This document shows positions 1 to 11,540 of a stretch of 64,000 bases of DNA, piece after piece. Source of the stretch: Arbacia lixula (Eukaryota > Echinodermata > Echinoidea > Arbacioida > Arbaciidae); the NCBI GenBank assembly GCA_963669155.1, contig OZ022576.1:10744441-10808440 (forward strand), written 5' to 3'. Every line of letters starts with the position of its first letter. Position 1 is the stretch's first letter. The notes under the pieces were generated by a model. That model was given only the letters and a program-made list of their open reading frames with translations. It did no database searches and was not told the DNA's origin. The position numbers were made by a program, and so were the translations under genes.

Positions 1-197
1 ATCTTGATGGGCACCTGCTGTTTTAATAACCGCGTAAGTTCCGATGTACCCTTTCCAACTGCCAAATCATGTTGAGGAGGTGGACGTCGTCTCACAAGAA
101 GTGCCTCCTCTTCCTCATGACCTAACATGTCTAACAACATGACAATGTGCAAACTCATGTCTCCCCCAACTGACAGCGACTGATGTGTATTCGCCAT
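1..197 (-). CDS. Unrecognised partial ORF running off the left edge
   Basis: From an ATG at 197-195 the minus strand stays open for 65 codons to the window edge. The translation starts MANTHQSLSVGGDMS, has an acidic patch (HEEEEA) and then a basic/proline patch (RRRPPP). No domain or signal peptide is recognised. It lies 3' of the large minus-strand gene and could be an exon of it, the start of a separate gene, or a transposon ORF. An open frame of this size could also arise by chance. Whether it continues needs sequence left of the window. Confidence 0.28.
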   Translation of the reverse strand, partial: MANTHQSLSVGGDMSLHIVMLLDMLGHEEEEALLVRRRPPPQHDLAVGKGTSELTRLLKQQVPIK

Positions 198-797
198 TGT
201 TACAACTATTAATTACACGTTATTATGTTTATTGCTGTTTGAAATGTCATAGTTTTGAGCGAAGTCTTGAAATGGTATTTATGGCCTTTTCCAATCAGTT
301 ATTCCTCTGATATGACGAAAATATTAATCTTTGTCCTAGTTCTCTGAATGATTTTTTACCTGCTTCAGTCCCAGCACTATACAATCAGGACGATGACTAT
401 GTTACCGGATGACAATACGATGGGTTGGAACTAAACTTGAGTTACTGCTTCATATATTGATTTGTATCGATATATCTATATTTGTTCCCCCCTAAGCAAT
501 AACAATTCGTTCCATGGAATCGGGCCCAATAGTGATTTCACATTTAATGTGGTATTCAATGTTTTAATCATAATGTAGTACAGTAGCATGAAACAATGGA
601 ATTTATGGACAAGCGGAAAGGTAATTGCAACATAATCGTTTCCGTATGAAGCAAAGGTCCCCGATCGGGTTGCTATGGCCGTTGCAGAAGATTTACCAAA
701 CCAGTCACGTAAGAAACAAAGGGTTCAACATTCAAGAAATGATGTATGACAATCATAATCAGATTATCTGGATGATATTAACAACTTGAAGTCTTAC
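198..797. other. Noncoding stretch left of the Gln-rich exon
   Basis: AT-rich sequence with no supported exon, RNA gene or repeat. If the Gln-rich exon uses the donor at 797-792 this is intron. If it reads on to the TAA at 780-778, it contains the 3' UTR. Confidence 0.4.
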
Positions 798-1433
798 TTT
801 GTTGTTTAGCCGGTTCTTGCAAAGTTCCCTCCGCGATGGCATGATCCTGTGCCCGCTTGTACATGGGGTTTAACTGGCCTGCTCGAACCGGCCCGTGCGG
901 GCTGAACCTGGCTGAGGTTTGCTTCGGATGTCCTTGTTGCTGTTGTTGTTGTTGTTGCTGCTGCTGCTGTAGTTGCTGCGTATACTGTTGCTGGTTGTAT
1001 GAATATTGTTGCTGCTCGTAATTTGCTTGCTGATACGGCTGTTGCTGATAATTTTCCTGCTGGTATGGTTGCTGCTGGTAAGTTGTTTGAGGATACTGTT
1101 GCTGATAAGTCGATTGAGGATATTGCTGCTGGTTTTCTGTTTGTGGATACTGTTCCTGCTGGTTATTTCTTTGAGGATAGTTCTGTTGCTGATAACTTGT
1201 TTGTGGATATTCTTGCGACTCTTGCCTATGTATATAGGGCAGCTGTGGTGGAGGCGGTCGTTGTTGCGGACGTTGCCTATTCGCGCGCCGTCGGTTCTTC
1301 CTGTTCTTTGCCGGATAGACCTCGGTGGAGGATACCTCACCGGCGAGAGCGTTCTGCTGGTGAAATCGTCGACGTCCACCTCGGCCTCGCCCTCGACCAC
1401 GGTTTCTTCCCTGGTGATGATGTCGCTTTGGAG
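798..1433 (-). CDS. Exon: Arg/Gly-rich then Gln/Tyr-repeat low-complexity region of a secreted modular protein
   Basis: The acceptor is a good pyrimidine tract ending in cctag (AG at 1435-1434). The first two bases, CT, complete a codon opened by the last G of the Thr/Pro exon, giving APKRHHHQGRNRG. The exon (636 nt, phase 1-1) ends at an AAA|GTAAGA donor, or alternatively reads through to a TAA at 780-778 as a terminal exon. The product has an Arg/Gly stretch (RNRGRGRGRGG), a basic Pro-rich linker, then about eight degenerate 9-11 residue units of YPQTTYQQQ type, a run of 12 Gln, and a basic tail. There are no cysteines except one just before the TAA. In a secreted protein, such Gln/Tyr repeats could be cross-linking substrates; that is inference. 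Similar composition occurs in nuclear RNA-binding proteins, so secretion rests on the exon linkage. Confidence 0.62.
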
Positions 1434-1726
1434 CTAGGATAAAGACAAGAGTAAGTGGTGATAATGTGGTTAAATTGACAAGAGAGCATTGGTCTATGTC
1501 TACGTTGACATCATCTCTCGTGATTAAATTGCCTTGCTTAATTGATAGATTAAGGGTTACCATGGTTACGTTACATTGTTTGAGAAATATTACATTGTGT
1601 TAATGCTCCTGTCCTAGTTTTACCTTCAAGCTGTAAGATAAAATGGTAAAGTTGTGACTAAAAGGATGAAAAATCGCATTTTATTCTGATTAAGCTTTAA
1701 ACTTTTAGTCTAACCCTAATCCTTAC

Positions 1727-2113
1727 CATTGGGTACCGGTCCAAATCCTAAGACCTCGTTTGAGCCTGATTCTAAAATCCGCACTAATCCTGGCCTCAAC
1801 GTAATCGCAGCCGGCAGCACCGTCGGTATCGTCGTCACATACATCGGCGTCGGAGGCGGTGCCATCGTCGTCGTCATCCTCGGTGGTAGTGTTGGGGGAT
1901 TAGTCCACCTCTCTGGTTGCGGCGTCCGCCTGGGTCTTCTTGTCACTCTCAAACTAGTCCTCTGCATGACTGGTCTGGTAGCCCATGTAGTGAACGGCTT
2001 CGTGGTCGGCGTGGTGGTCGGTGGTGGCGGTGTCGTAGTTGTCAGTATAGTTGTTGGGATGGTGGTCATTGGGATGGGGGAAGTAGGTCTCGGAGGTGTG
2101 ACCTTTTTAACAA
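1727..2113 (-). CDS. Exon: Thr/Pro-rich mucin-like linker
   Basis: The acceptor is tttattctttatttcccag (AG at 2115-2114) and the donor AATG|GTAAGG (GT at 1726-1725). The exon is 387 nt and phase 1-1. It encodes VKKVTPPRPTSP, then long Thr/Pro runs (ILTTTTPPPPTTTPTTKPF), a basic middle (RVTRRPRRTPQPERW), more Met/Thr/Pro, and a less biased end (LRPGLVRILESGSNEV). Composition fits an O-glycosylated extracellular spacer. The joined codon with the next exon is G|CT (Ala), keeping the frame open. The neighbouring intron (1434-1726) is only 293 bp. Confidence 0.65.
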
Positions 2114-4069
2114 CTGGGAAATAAAGAATAAAGACATATAATGTATATTACATTAATTTGCAAAGGAATATATAATTTTAAAGGATAGGGAAATTACAGC
2201 AGCATAAAATAGAAAAACCTTCTTCTTAGTAGTTAACCTCTCAAAATGTCCTGCTTTATTAAATGGAGTACTGGTTCCCTACATAATCATACGATATCAC
2301 AAAATTGACAGTAAATAACTGTAGGGTAAACATTCAGTTTCGCTTGTGTTGTTTCCCATGAACTAACCAGTATATAAAAAGTGCATGTTTATGTACTAGG
2401 CTAGACTTTTCGACCACCCATTGACAATTGATTTAAATTGACATTCTCATTACATTTTGTATATTTAAAGAACATTTCTAACTACTGTGAATTATTCTGA
2501 AGCGAGAATGTAAATGGTATTTTCTGTTTTATACCGTTGAATATTCTTAGCTGTATGAGATGCCTGCAAAGCGGATAGATCATCTTGATGATCAGAGATG
2601 TTAATGGGACAGGAATGTAAAGTTAACTAAAAACATACAATAAGATCACTTCAGATATGATTTCAATTATTGTCATTAAACATCTGGTTTGCCCGAGGTA
2701 GTCGGACACAACACCAAACATCTCCAATTCGCAAAGACACATGTTAGAGTCAAGACATTCCTCTTTTTGTGTATCCATACTTAAGCGTCAACAAACCCTT
2801 CCCCCCGATGGGGAAAGTTATAAAGCTACTGCCGTGTCGGAAGTTCTTAAATACCAGCTATTAACATGTTCAAACAACTTGAATCTCTTAGACGATGATT
2901 CGTTCCAGCACCGCCCGCATAGTGCCTGCTCGTTTCTCCCGCGCCGTTGCCACAGGAAGAGTAATTAAGTGAAAGCGTATGGTCGACCTCCGACTATGAT
3001 GTTGAAAAACTCACTTCAAATATCACTGCAATCTTTCCACTTATGAGTAGGCCGAGAGCCAAGGTCTGATAAAAAAATTAAACTGTCCTCAGGGATCTCG
3101 ATCGTATTTCTGTGAATATAATGTAGAATTCCGTATTACGCCAAAATGAGTTCATAGATATTCAGCATGTTCTAGGGTGAGAGGGAATTTCGAGGATTAG
3201 GTGGACGTTCAAGCGTTATGAAAGGAAATACAAATTGTGTCGAACATTTGAACGATATAAGATTGTATATTTAAGAAATATTTAAGAAGCATAAGAAATA
3301 TAAAATGTAAACACGCACCAGTCAATGACAGTAGGCAGTCTACTATTCAAGAAATGCAATACATGAACCATTGGAAAATAAAGCTAAAGAATTTTAACAC
3401 TATAATGTCCTCGCCTTATATTTTCGAGGATAAAGGGAAAGGAGTAACAGCCTGAAATACGAAGTAGGTCGAGTAAAGATCGGGCTCGGCTGTAGAGGAT
3501 CGCATTTCTATCTCATCAAACTTGCCCACCAGCCTCGCGCTGATATAATTTGTATTCTAATGAATCTGTTTTATTGAAACCGTGGCGATCTGAAAATAAT
3601 TGGAGATTTCCATGAACAGCAGAAAGGTGCTCTCCATTTACGGTACGTGATTTTATTGTAGCGATTATGATAGCGTTGGTGTGAAATTATTTTGTTTAGC
3701 CTACACTTGATTTACAACACACTTATGATAATGATAACATGAATAAAGGCATTACATTTGTATTCCTCGATGATGATGATTATTACTACTATCAGTAAAG
3801 ATTTTAAAAAATCAAAGTACGTACTACAGTCATGATACTTATGTTAACAATAACAAGGCTGATATTTATTTTGACAATATAATGATGATAGGCCTAAATT
3901 TATAACAAATAAGTCATGTGTAAATGGCAATGAAACGAAGAGAATTCTCCTAGCATATTGTTTGCGCTTCTCGTCTATTTCTGAACCATATCCAGTGAAT
4001 ATTTAGTAACTGTTGAGCAAAAAGTACTACCACAACTATAATAACTATTGTGAAGTATTCGATTCTTAC
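2114..4069. other. Intron, no feature recognised
   Basis: AT-rich intron between the four-sequon exon and the Thr/Pro exon. ORFs inside it are short and featureless. If the upstream exon instead reads through to the TAG at 3977-3975, the start of this stretch is 3' UTR. An AATAAA on the minus strand at 3870-3865 would then be a plausible poly(A) signal about 105 bp beyond the stop. Confidence 0.45.
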
Positions 4070-4528
4070 GTTTACATCTCGGAGCGGGTGTGCACCCGGT
4101 CAGCGCGTTGTCATCGGGATACCCAGAGAAATAGAAGGGTACATACGCCCTGTTCGCGTGTTCTGGGTCCAGCGCCTGTTCGAACCGCACACAGATGAAC
4201 TTCATCTCAGCGCACGTCACCCCGCGCGCGTCCAACACGTAGGGGATGTTGCGCAGCTTGGGGAAGTTCCTGCCTTTGCGGTAGCGCGTCGCACTTTGTT
4301 CGGGCGTGAGAACGTTCTTTGCCACGCTATAGGCGAAGCCGTCTCCGTTGCGGTTCTTGCTGGTCCAGACCGTCATGTTCCAGAGTCGCTCCCCCTGGAC
4401 TCCCGTGGAGAGGTTCGTCTCGTGGAAGTCGACGGAGACGTTGAGGAGGAGCCGGTTCTTCTTCCCTGACAACAGTTTGGGCGTTGACACCACCTTGGCA
4501 ACGGGCGTCACCTGACTCACGTTCACGA
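4070..4528 (-). CDS. Exon: unrecognised glycosylated extracellular domain
   Basis: The acceptor is the best in the window (tttttctctccgtgcag, AG at 4530-4529) and the donor is AAAC|GTAAGA. The exon is 459 nt and phase 1-1. It begins VNVSQVTPVAKVV and ends GCTPAPRCK. Four N-glycosylation sequons (NVS twice, NLS, NMT) and four cysteines (TCAEM, FICV, GCTP, RCK) support an extracellular fold. Hydrophobic strands such as RLLLNVSVDF and NMTVWTS suggest a beta-rich domain of about 150 residues. I do not recognise the family. A second AG 17 nt downstream could give a phase 0 start at 4511. Without the donor, the frame continues 31 codons to a TAG at 3977-3975, so a terminal-exon isoform is possible. 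Confidence 0.68.
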
Positions 4529-4687
4529 CTGCACGGAGAGAAAAATAAATTTAAAAATGATTTAAATTTCATTTCTTCATTATGGCCTGCTGAGAGTGTA
4601 TAAAAAATTATGCGTTATGTATTTGTGTTATGTGTGTGTATGAGTGTGTATATGTGTGGATGTGCGTGTGTGTGCGTGTGTGTGTGC

Positions 4688-4721
<34 letters not shown>

Positions 4722-4893
4722 AAAGAAAAACTATAGTATATGTATGATATAAAAAAATGTTTTATGTATTGCCTTTTTTCTTGGATTTCATCAATTCCAA
4801 TCATTAGTCATGATCTGCTTTCAGATGAAGTTGGTAAATCCATGAAATGGCAATAACTTTGCTACGTTCTCCTAGGAGCGTGTTTTAGCTTAC
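4529..4893. other. Intron with a TG microsatellite
   Basis: Short spacer between the possible exon and the four-sequon exon. It contains the pyrimidine tract of the acceptor at 4530-4529 and a (TG)n tract at about 4628-4719. Nothing else is recognised. Confidence 0.4.
4628..4719. repeat. (TG)n microsatellite
   Basis: Imperfect TG repeat, longest and purest at its right end. Confidence 0.9.
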
Positions 4894-5162
4894 GTTTGGT
4901 ATAATGACAAACTTATCGGACATTTCAGTGAGTTGCTTCACTAGCGGCTGATCGCCGAGGTATTTAAGTATCGCTACACGCAGCGCGTCTCTTGCAGTGC
5001 TGCGGGGGTAAAAACATAGCAACACATTACCCAGGTTACCAGTGGAGGGTAAACCAGGAACGGCAAGCCTTTTCCGTGTGACTGTTCCATTAATCAGAAA
5101 CAGAGACTCAATACAATCACGATGAGTTCTTCCGACTTTGCTGTGAAAGTGCCTTATTTTTG
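4894..5162 (-). CDS. Possible exon of the secreted VWC gene
   Basis: An open minus frame ends at a good donor (CCA AAC|GTAAGC, GT at 4893-4892). The start given uses a weak acceptor (ttgtctag) that would accept phase 1; other AGs nearby are possible. The product (KIRHFHSKVGRTHRDC to DKFVIIPN) has one sequon (NGT), two cysteines and a plausible helix (TARDALRVAILKYL). The donor is phase 0, unlike the other exons, so it can only join the next exon at that exon's downstream AG (start 4511). The family is not recognised. It could be an alternative exon or a chance ORF. Confidence 0.35.
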
Positions 5163-5351
5163 CTAGACAATATCTCAAGTATGATGATGTCTCAGTTGGA
5201 TAAGTTTGTGCTGGATGAGTCATATTTCCCAGGGGTGATTTATTTAAAACAAAGCTTGGTCCTACATGGCAGCCTTCAATGTGATGATAGATGCTGAATC
5301 GAATAGACCGTCACACTGTCCATATCTGTTTTTCTCCCTTCCTGTTTTTCT

Positions 5352-5396
5352 CCCCCCCCCCCCCCCACCACCACCACCACCACCACATCACACATC

Positions 5397-5474
<78 letters not shown>

Positions 5475-5522
5475 TCTCTGTCTCTCTCTCTGTCTCTCTC
5501 TCTCTTTCTCTGTTTTCTCTTT
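5352..5522. repeat. Compound poly-C / (CCA)n / (TC)n microsatellite
   Basis: A run of about 15 C, then CCA repeats, then about 125 bp of (TC)n with scattered TG interruptions. The same poly-C then CT order recurs several times in the window. Confidence 0.92.
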
Positions 5523-7771
5523 CTTTCCCCACCCCACCCTCAGTCTCTCTTTCTCGTCATGCTTCAAGTGCTACCCCCAACATATTAAGTAACATGTACT
5601 TGCGCCATTTGCGATCAGATTTTTACCTGGGGTAGAGTTGTAAGATAAAACTTTTGGTCATCCTAAGCACTTTTCAGTTTTTGACATTACACGGAATTGG
5701 TGTCACATTATTAACAAGCCACCACGATGAAGTTTGTACCCCTTCCCTATCCCCCCCAAGATATGTTCCAACTTCCTTATGGAGTACTACAAGCATTTCC
5801 AAACATAGGCTCGATGTCATCCCGTTTCCTCTGTGTACTCCCTCACCGCCGATGTATCATTTGTTATCATACTCATTTCAAGTGATTCGTCACGTCTCAC
5901 ACAGGCTTCCCTCGGGACTGCCCATCCAGTCAGAGAGATTGCGTCACCATCTTCTCCAAACTACGCACACCTGCACAGGAAAACGCCCAGCCGACTTGAA
6001 GTGAGACGATGGAAATGTCTGGCTGTCAGCAACCAATCAGGGCGGACCTCGATCGAAACAACCGTGACGCAGTCAAAATATTGAGACGTGCTGGGTCCCC
6101 CCGTCTCCCGGTCTCCATGGTCTGGGAACGGTGGAGCGCCCCACGGAGTGCGCCATTTCCCGTCTTGATGGGTCTTCATAACAATCTTAATGTCATCTTG
6201 ATTAAAAAGACCTTAAAGTCACAGTAATTTATGCCATCGGCTTTTACGATATTCCGTTTCGCATTCATTGAAATGTACGAAGAACATCTACACGTTTCTT
6301 TAATTTATTCCGGAATCACAATTTTTCTGCTTCTTATAGTAATTATCATGGTAATACCATGTAATGCCCAGCAACGAAAGAATAGCAACGAAAGAAATGC
6401 GTAACTACGATGAAAGAACAAAAATCGTTATTAGTTTTGTAAATTGTACGTTTCGTCACCTCATTAATGTGTTTAATGAAGTTGTTTTCGCTGTTCTAAG
6501 CTGATAAGATGCGTCCTGAATATGGAACGGCATCAAGAATTTGAATTTCAGAGCACGAACTGTACAAACATTATACGTTATTACCTTGTCTTGTATTGTT
6601 TTATCCAATATGTGAGGTTGTATCAAGTATATGAATTTACATACACATGATACAGTTATAATGAATTTTTTTATCTTGAGGTGAGCTCCAATTTCAATTA
6701 TTTTCAGAGTTGTTCTGTCCATCCCATACCCGCTAAAGACACCAGTAGGATCCCATAATATCTACACGTGTACTAAAATGTTAACTTGATTTAAACGCAA
6801 AAGCCCCGATGTCACTGCCTTGTAACCCCGAACTTCTGCTCTAGTATCACTCTGCACCGATTTAGAATAAAGTTGCAAACTAAAACAGAAAACTTTGCAT
6901 TTTAGAGTCTTAGACACTCAGTTAGTTTTGCCCCTGAATGCATTAAACCCACAGTGATATTGAGGGCGCGCGATTCGATTCTAATGGCAAACCAACAAAT
7001 ACGAAGTAAGACGGATCATGAAAAAAATGGGAATTGAATAAAGAATTCCTCTCTGAGGATATACGCGATATACACATGAATAATTCTAGTTAGGTGTGGC
7101 GCATCACCTCAATACATGCATATCTAGATTTCAGTATCTGAATAAAACGAAAAAAAGGACTTGGAGAAGGAATTTACTTAGAAGAAGAAGAGAAGACGGA
7201 GAAGAAGATTTACTTATTCCGATCTCCGGTGACGCAGACGGGTACTTAGCAAGATCAAGGAAGGTATTCATAAGATTCCGACTTGATCTATACAGATAAG
7301 ATAGGGATAGAATTGATGTTGTGGGGAAAGGGGAAGGTGAAATTAGGAGATCCTACTCCACGTTGCAGAATTGACCGTGATGAGTGTAATTGGATAATGT
7401 TACCTTATGCCGTAAGAAATATCATTTCTGTATTCCCGTAAGCAATACGTTTGAAGTAAAGATTAAGGTCAGGTTCTTGATTGAGCGCTGGGTGAGAGCC
7501 CGGTGGAGTGGACACAGAGCCTATTATGGAAAACGGGTGAGAGATGTCGACCTCTCGTGGTTTACACCAGAAGGCTACTAAACCTACAAACGGTATCAAA
7601 CAGGCATGGAGGGTGCCAGACGAAATAATGATAACAAAGATAAGATATACCAAGGTGCACCAGGAAGAATGGGAGATGAAATCATATTGCACACGTACAT
7701 AGTTCTGGAATAAACCATTACATAAACGTAAGACTGTGTGTCATGTCATAACAGTTGAGGAAAATGTGAAC

Positions 7772-7801
7772 ACGCACGCGCGCACACACACACACACACA
7801 T
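7772..7801. repeat. (CA)n microsatellite
   Basis: Short CA repeat with a few CG interruptions at its left end. Confidence 0.85.
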
Positions 7802-7971
7802 ACCTTTCGCTGTCGCTCACATGTCGTCATAAAACCATGAACATTAAATATCAATACGAATAGAAAAACCAGAATTAAACAAATATCTGGATTATTCAAA
7901 ACGCATTGAATATTAAGAACAATTCAATCCCGTTCCTTTGCGTATGCCAAATTTACCCTGTAAGATACCTG

Positions 7972-7986
7972 CCCCCCCCCCCCCCC
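7972..7986. repeat. Poly-C run
   Basis: Fifteen consecutive C. A similar 13-C run at 8245-8257 starts a CACCC-rich stretch reaching about 8330. Confidence 0.9.
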
Positions 7987-8864
7987 TTCCCCAGAGCCCC
8001 ATCACCCATTTTGCCATATATATTTACAATAATAGGATATGTTATGTTCATTTTAGAATTTAATGTTTATATTTATATTTATGAATATATAATTATAAAC
8101 AAAAATAATGTATATAATTTGCAATGCATTCAATCGTAGTTTCGTAATGTAAGCCACTTTACTTCATGCCAACTTTACACAATGACATCGTGCTCCCTCA
8201 TCCCACTAATTTTACTCCGTCACTCACACGCGCATGCACATGCACCCCCCCCCCCCCTTCCCACCCCACCCCTTCACCCCACCCCACCCCATCCCCCACT
8301 CCTTTCTCCGTCACTCACACGCACACGCACCTTGCCCCTTCACGGCAACCACTTCCGAGCAGGACGATCGAATTACGGCCTACGCCTTCCAGGCCGCGAC
8401 GTAAGGAGCTCGCATCTTTGCTGTCGAGACGAGTTTATGAAGCATCTTACGGTAAGAAGATTAGTAAGAAGGTTGGTTTGTTTTAACGCATACTCCTACA
8501 ATAATGATAGTAATCACAGGAAGACTTGTAATATTTTAGAAATTATTTTGATTTCGGCTGACCCGCATTTTTCTCAAATGCTTCTGAGATGAAGAAAGGA
8601 AAAGAAAGAGTGAAAAGACGAGAGATGTTTTATTAAATACTTTTATAATACTTACGCAAGACTGTTACACAGTGTTACAAAACCAAATTGATAAATTATC
8701 TCTCCTCCTTTTACTCTTTCTTGTTCTTTTTCTCCACATAAGTTGGTCAAATCTCCAGAAAGAATACAACAACATTGTGTTACCCAAAGTTTTACTATTT
8801 TCTCAATAGTTCATTAATACACTCTCACCATGGAAACGTGCAAAGAACGTGCAAAGGCTAGCGC

Positions 8865-9060
8865 AGCTCTTAACACTTGACACTCTTAACACTGTAAAAC
8901 TGGAGTCTGTGGAATCAGATTATCACATAAGTGTTCGCCATATGCACGGGGGCAGCAATGAACACTTAACACTTGACACCCTTGACACTCTTAACACTGT
9001 CAAACTTGAGTCTGTGAAATCAGCCTATCACGAGTTCGAAATGTGCACGGGGGCAGCAGA
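8865..9060. repeat. Two-copy tandem repeat, ~103 bp unit
   Basis: The block containing gacactcttaacactgt and ending tgcacgggggcagca occurs twice, about 101-105 bp apart, with several substitutions. The second copy carries an extra internal cacttgacaccc step. Confidence 0.85.
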
Positions 9061-9592
9061 CAGAACCTGCAATTGCGTTTGAAAGTGACCTTGATTCTGA
9101 CAGGTTTAAGTGATTGAATTTGTTAACCTCTTTAGCCTACCTGAGACCTGGGCCTGAGACGTTCTTGTCTGAAAGACTTTCTACGGGGTCAGCAATAAAT
9201 CTCTTCGAAATGGAACTTTTGCTTGAGTTATTTGCATACCCAATAGTCACACTTTTCCTATATAAGGTGTATTACATTACCCCAGGAGCACAATAAGAAC
9301 AAGCATATAATTAGACTCAATATATTAATCCATGGTCAGAATTAGTATTTTATATGTATTTTTAATACGTATGTGCCCCTCCCTTTGTCACTATTTTGTC
9401 ACTGATTCTTGGCGTTCTCACAAACTAAAGCAATCGCGCCCTGTCTGGGGAGGTGTAATTAACGTGATTAATGTTTTCCTTCAAGAAAGAGAAAGAGAGA
9501 GAGAAACCTGCTTCGCATCAGTTTCACATCCCCGCTGCTAACCCCTGTCGACAAAATGTTTGCCTAATCCATTGTTTGCTTTATGACACGAT

Positions 9593-9744
9593 AGTGTCAT
9601 TCTCATTGGGCTTAAAAATCGAGAAGTTAGAAAAACCGCGAAGTTTGGGTGAAAGTTCCTAGCTACCGTACCAAAAGCCGAATGGTCCTATTGTCCCCTG
9701 CCCCCTAACTTCTCGATTTTTTAAAGCCCAATGAGAATGACACT
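9593..9744. mobile_element. Inverted-repeat hairpin, MITE-like
   Basis: The left arm (9593-9630, starting agtgtcattctcattgggct) is nearly the exact reverse complement of the right arm (9705-9744), with about 74 bp between. No coding capacity. The size and near-perfect arms fit a young miniature inverted-repeat element or its deletion derivative. I see no clear target-site duplication. Confidence 0.65.
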
Positions 9745-9943
9745 AATGTTGCACCCTCAACTGACTAGTAGAAATGCCTCCAATAAGAAAGACATTTAAC
9801 GTTAGTGTTATACATATAACATTACATTCAGTAGTTTCAGTCTATGCAAATTCGTCATGTCCCTCCCGAACATTGATTCGACAATCCGTCACTAGTTGAG
9901 TGTCCAACAAACAACAGAACGAGGTCACTGTGAGACTCGAAGG

Positions 9944-10143
9944 NNNNNNNNNNNNNNNNNNNNNNNNNNNNNNNNNNNNNNNNNNNNNNNNNNNNNNNNN
10001 NNNNNNNNNNNNNNNNNNNNNNNNNNNNNNNNNNNNNNNNNNNNNNNNNNNNNNNNNNNNNNNNNNNNNNNNNNNNNNNNNNNNNNNNNNNNNNNNNNNN
10101 NNNNNNNNNNNNNNNNNNNNNNNNNNNNNNNNNNNNNNNNNNN
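9944..10143. other. Assembly gap, 200 N
   Basis: Exactly 200 N, the same length as the gap at 43801-44000, so the length is probably a placeholder. Confidence 0.98.
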
Positions 10144-10712
10144 CTTGCTTTACATTCAGAAAATTGTGGTTGATTTTCCATGACATAATGGTAACCTGGT
10201 CAGGAGAAGAACAATAATGGACATGTAGGTAAAAATATATCCACGAAATATTATGATTTCATCCGGAAATGTACTTAAGCAAACAATTTTAGACTGCTCC
10301 ACTTGTATGGCAAGGCTTTCCAGAAATGTATCATAATTTGATGCTTACTCGAAAACCCATTATCCTTCTGGCTTTTTCTCAAAATGTCACAATACTTAAA
10401 TTTGAGCTGATTTACATCTTGATCGGCCCTCAATCACCAAGAGGCAAATATTAGTTTTTTCACCAAGCGTATTTCGTGGTTGAGTTCAAAACAGCCTTCA
10501 CAATTTCCTAATAACACCGAATCATTGCAATTACTTCGCCAGATTCTAATTGTTCTTTTTTTTTTAATTTTAACTTGTGACCATTACGACTGTGACTTTC
10601 TCCATTGTAATGTAAACCAAAAAAAGAAAATCCATTCTGTTAGAAATATGAATGGACGAGTATGTTGCCTCTTTGTTTTTCAATATTTTACACCAACGTC
10701 TCCAACTGGATG

Positions 10713-10727
10713 CCCCCCCCCCCCCCC
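10713..10727. repeat. Poly-C run
   Basis: Fifteen C. A second 15-C run lies at 11148-11162. Confidence 0.9.
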
Positions 10728-11421
10728 ACCCCCTTGTACTCTTTACGCGCCACTGATGAATTTTAAGACAAGTGATGCACACAAAACAAATAGAACATCA
10801 TTTTGTCTGGCACGCAAAGTGTCAAGTTTGGAATGGGTTTGATTTGACTGTTGTTATCATCTGTAAGGTTTGCCAACATGTCAGCCAAGTCCCGTGTTGT
10901 CTCCCACTGGATACATCCGGGGTTGTCAAGTTGTTTGGAACATCCACCTCATCTTCGTTTTCTCTGGCGCAGAACATTGTTTTTGAAGACTTGACAGAGC
11001 GAACGCGTGTTCACGTATCATCCTTCTCTTTTTGTTCTTCTTCTGTCTCCCTCTTCTTCTTCTTGTACGTCGGGTGGAGGGGTTCTCTCATATACGCACA
11101 TTTACAGTATCCCACTATACCACTATATAAGCAAATGTTGCTACGGACCCCCCCCCCCCCCCTTCCAACCCGCATTGTCATAAACACACCAGCACTAACG
11201 CACTCGCTGAAATTTATATTTTTTTATCCAAAAAAATAAAATGTCCCAACTTCTTTCTTCTGAAGCAATGTTATTTACACGATAAAATATTCGGAACTTC
11301 CTGAGCAAAAGCTTAATAAATGTCAATTTAAGGTAAGGAAATGAACAATTTGTGAATATATCTCAGGAAACATGCTTGCTGAATTTGAACAAGAGTATGG
11401 TCACAAATGCAATAAATTCAT

Positions 11422-11540
11422 CTAATCAGGAGTCTCACTTCCACATCCCTGATTTAATCAAATCTTATCGAAACTTTTCATCTTTGTATTTGTTATTTTC
11501 TCTTTCTTTTTTTTTATATTTTTCTTCTCCTTCCTTTCTT
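11422..11540. repeat. Dispersed ~118-bp unit beside a (TTC)n tract
   Basis: This stretch reappears inverted at 62808-62923 in copy B with about 90% identity by eye, again next to a GAA/TTC tract. Its outer end forms a small hairpin (AATCAGG to CCTGATT). It has no convincing ORF and is probably part of a dispersed element associated with the microsatellite. Confidence 0.75.

Noticed and set aside
7405..7692. 95-codon hydrophobic minus ORF as a possible membrane exon
   Set aside because: No acceptor/donor pair in a compatible phase; the hydrophobic run is short and AT-driven.
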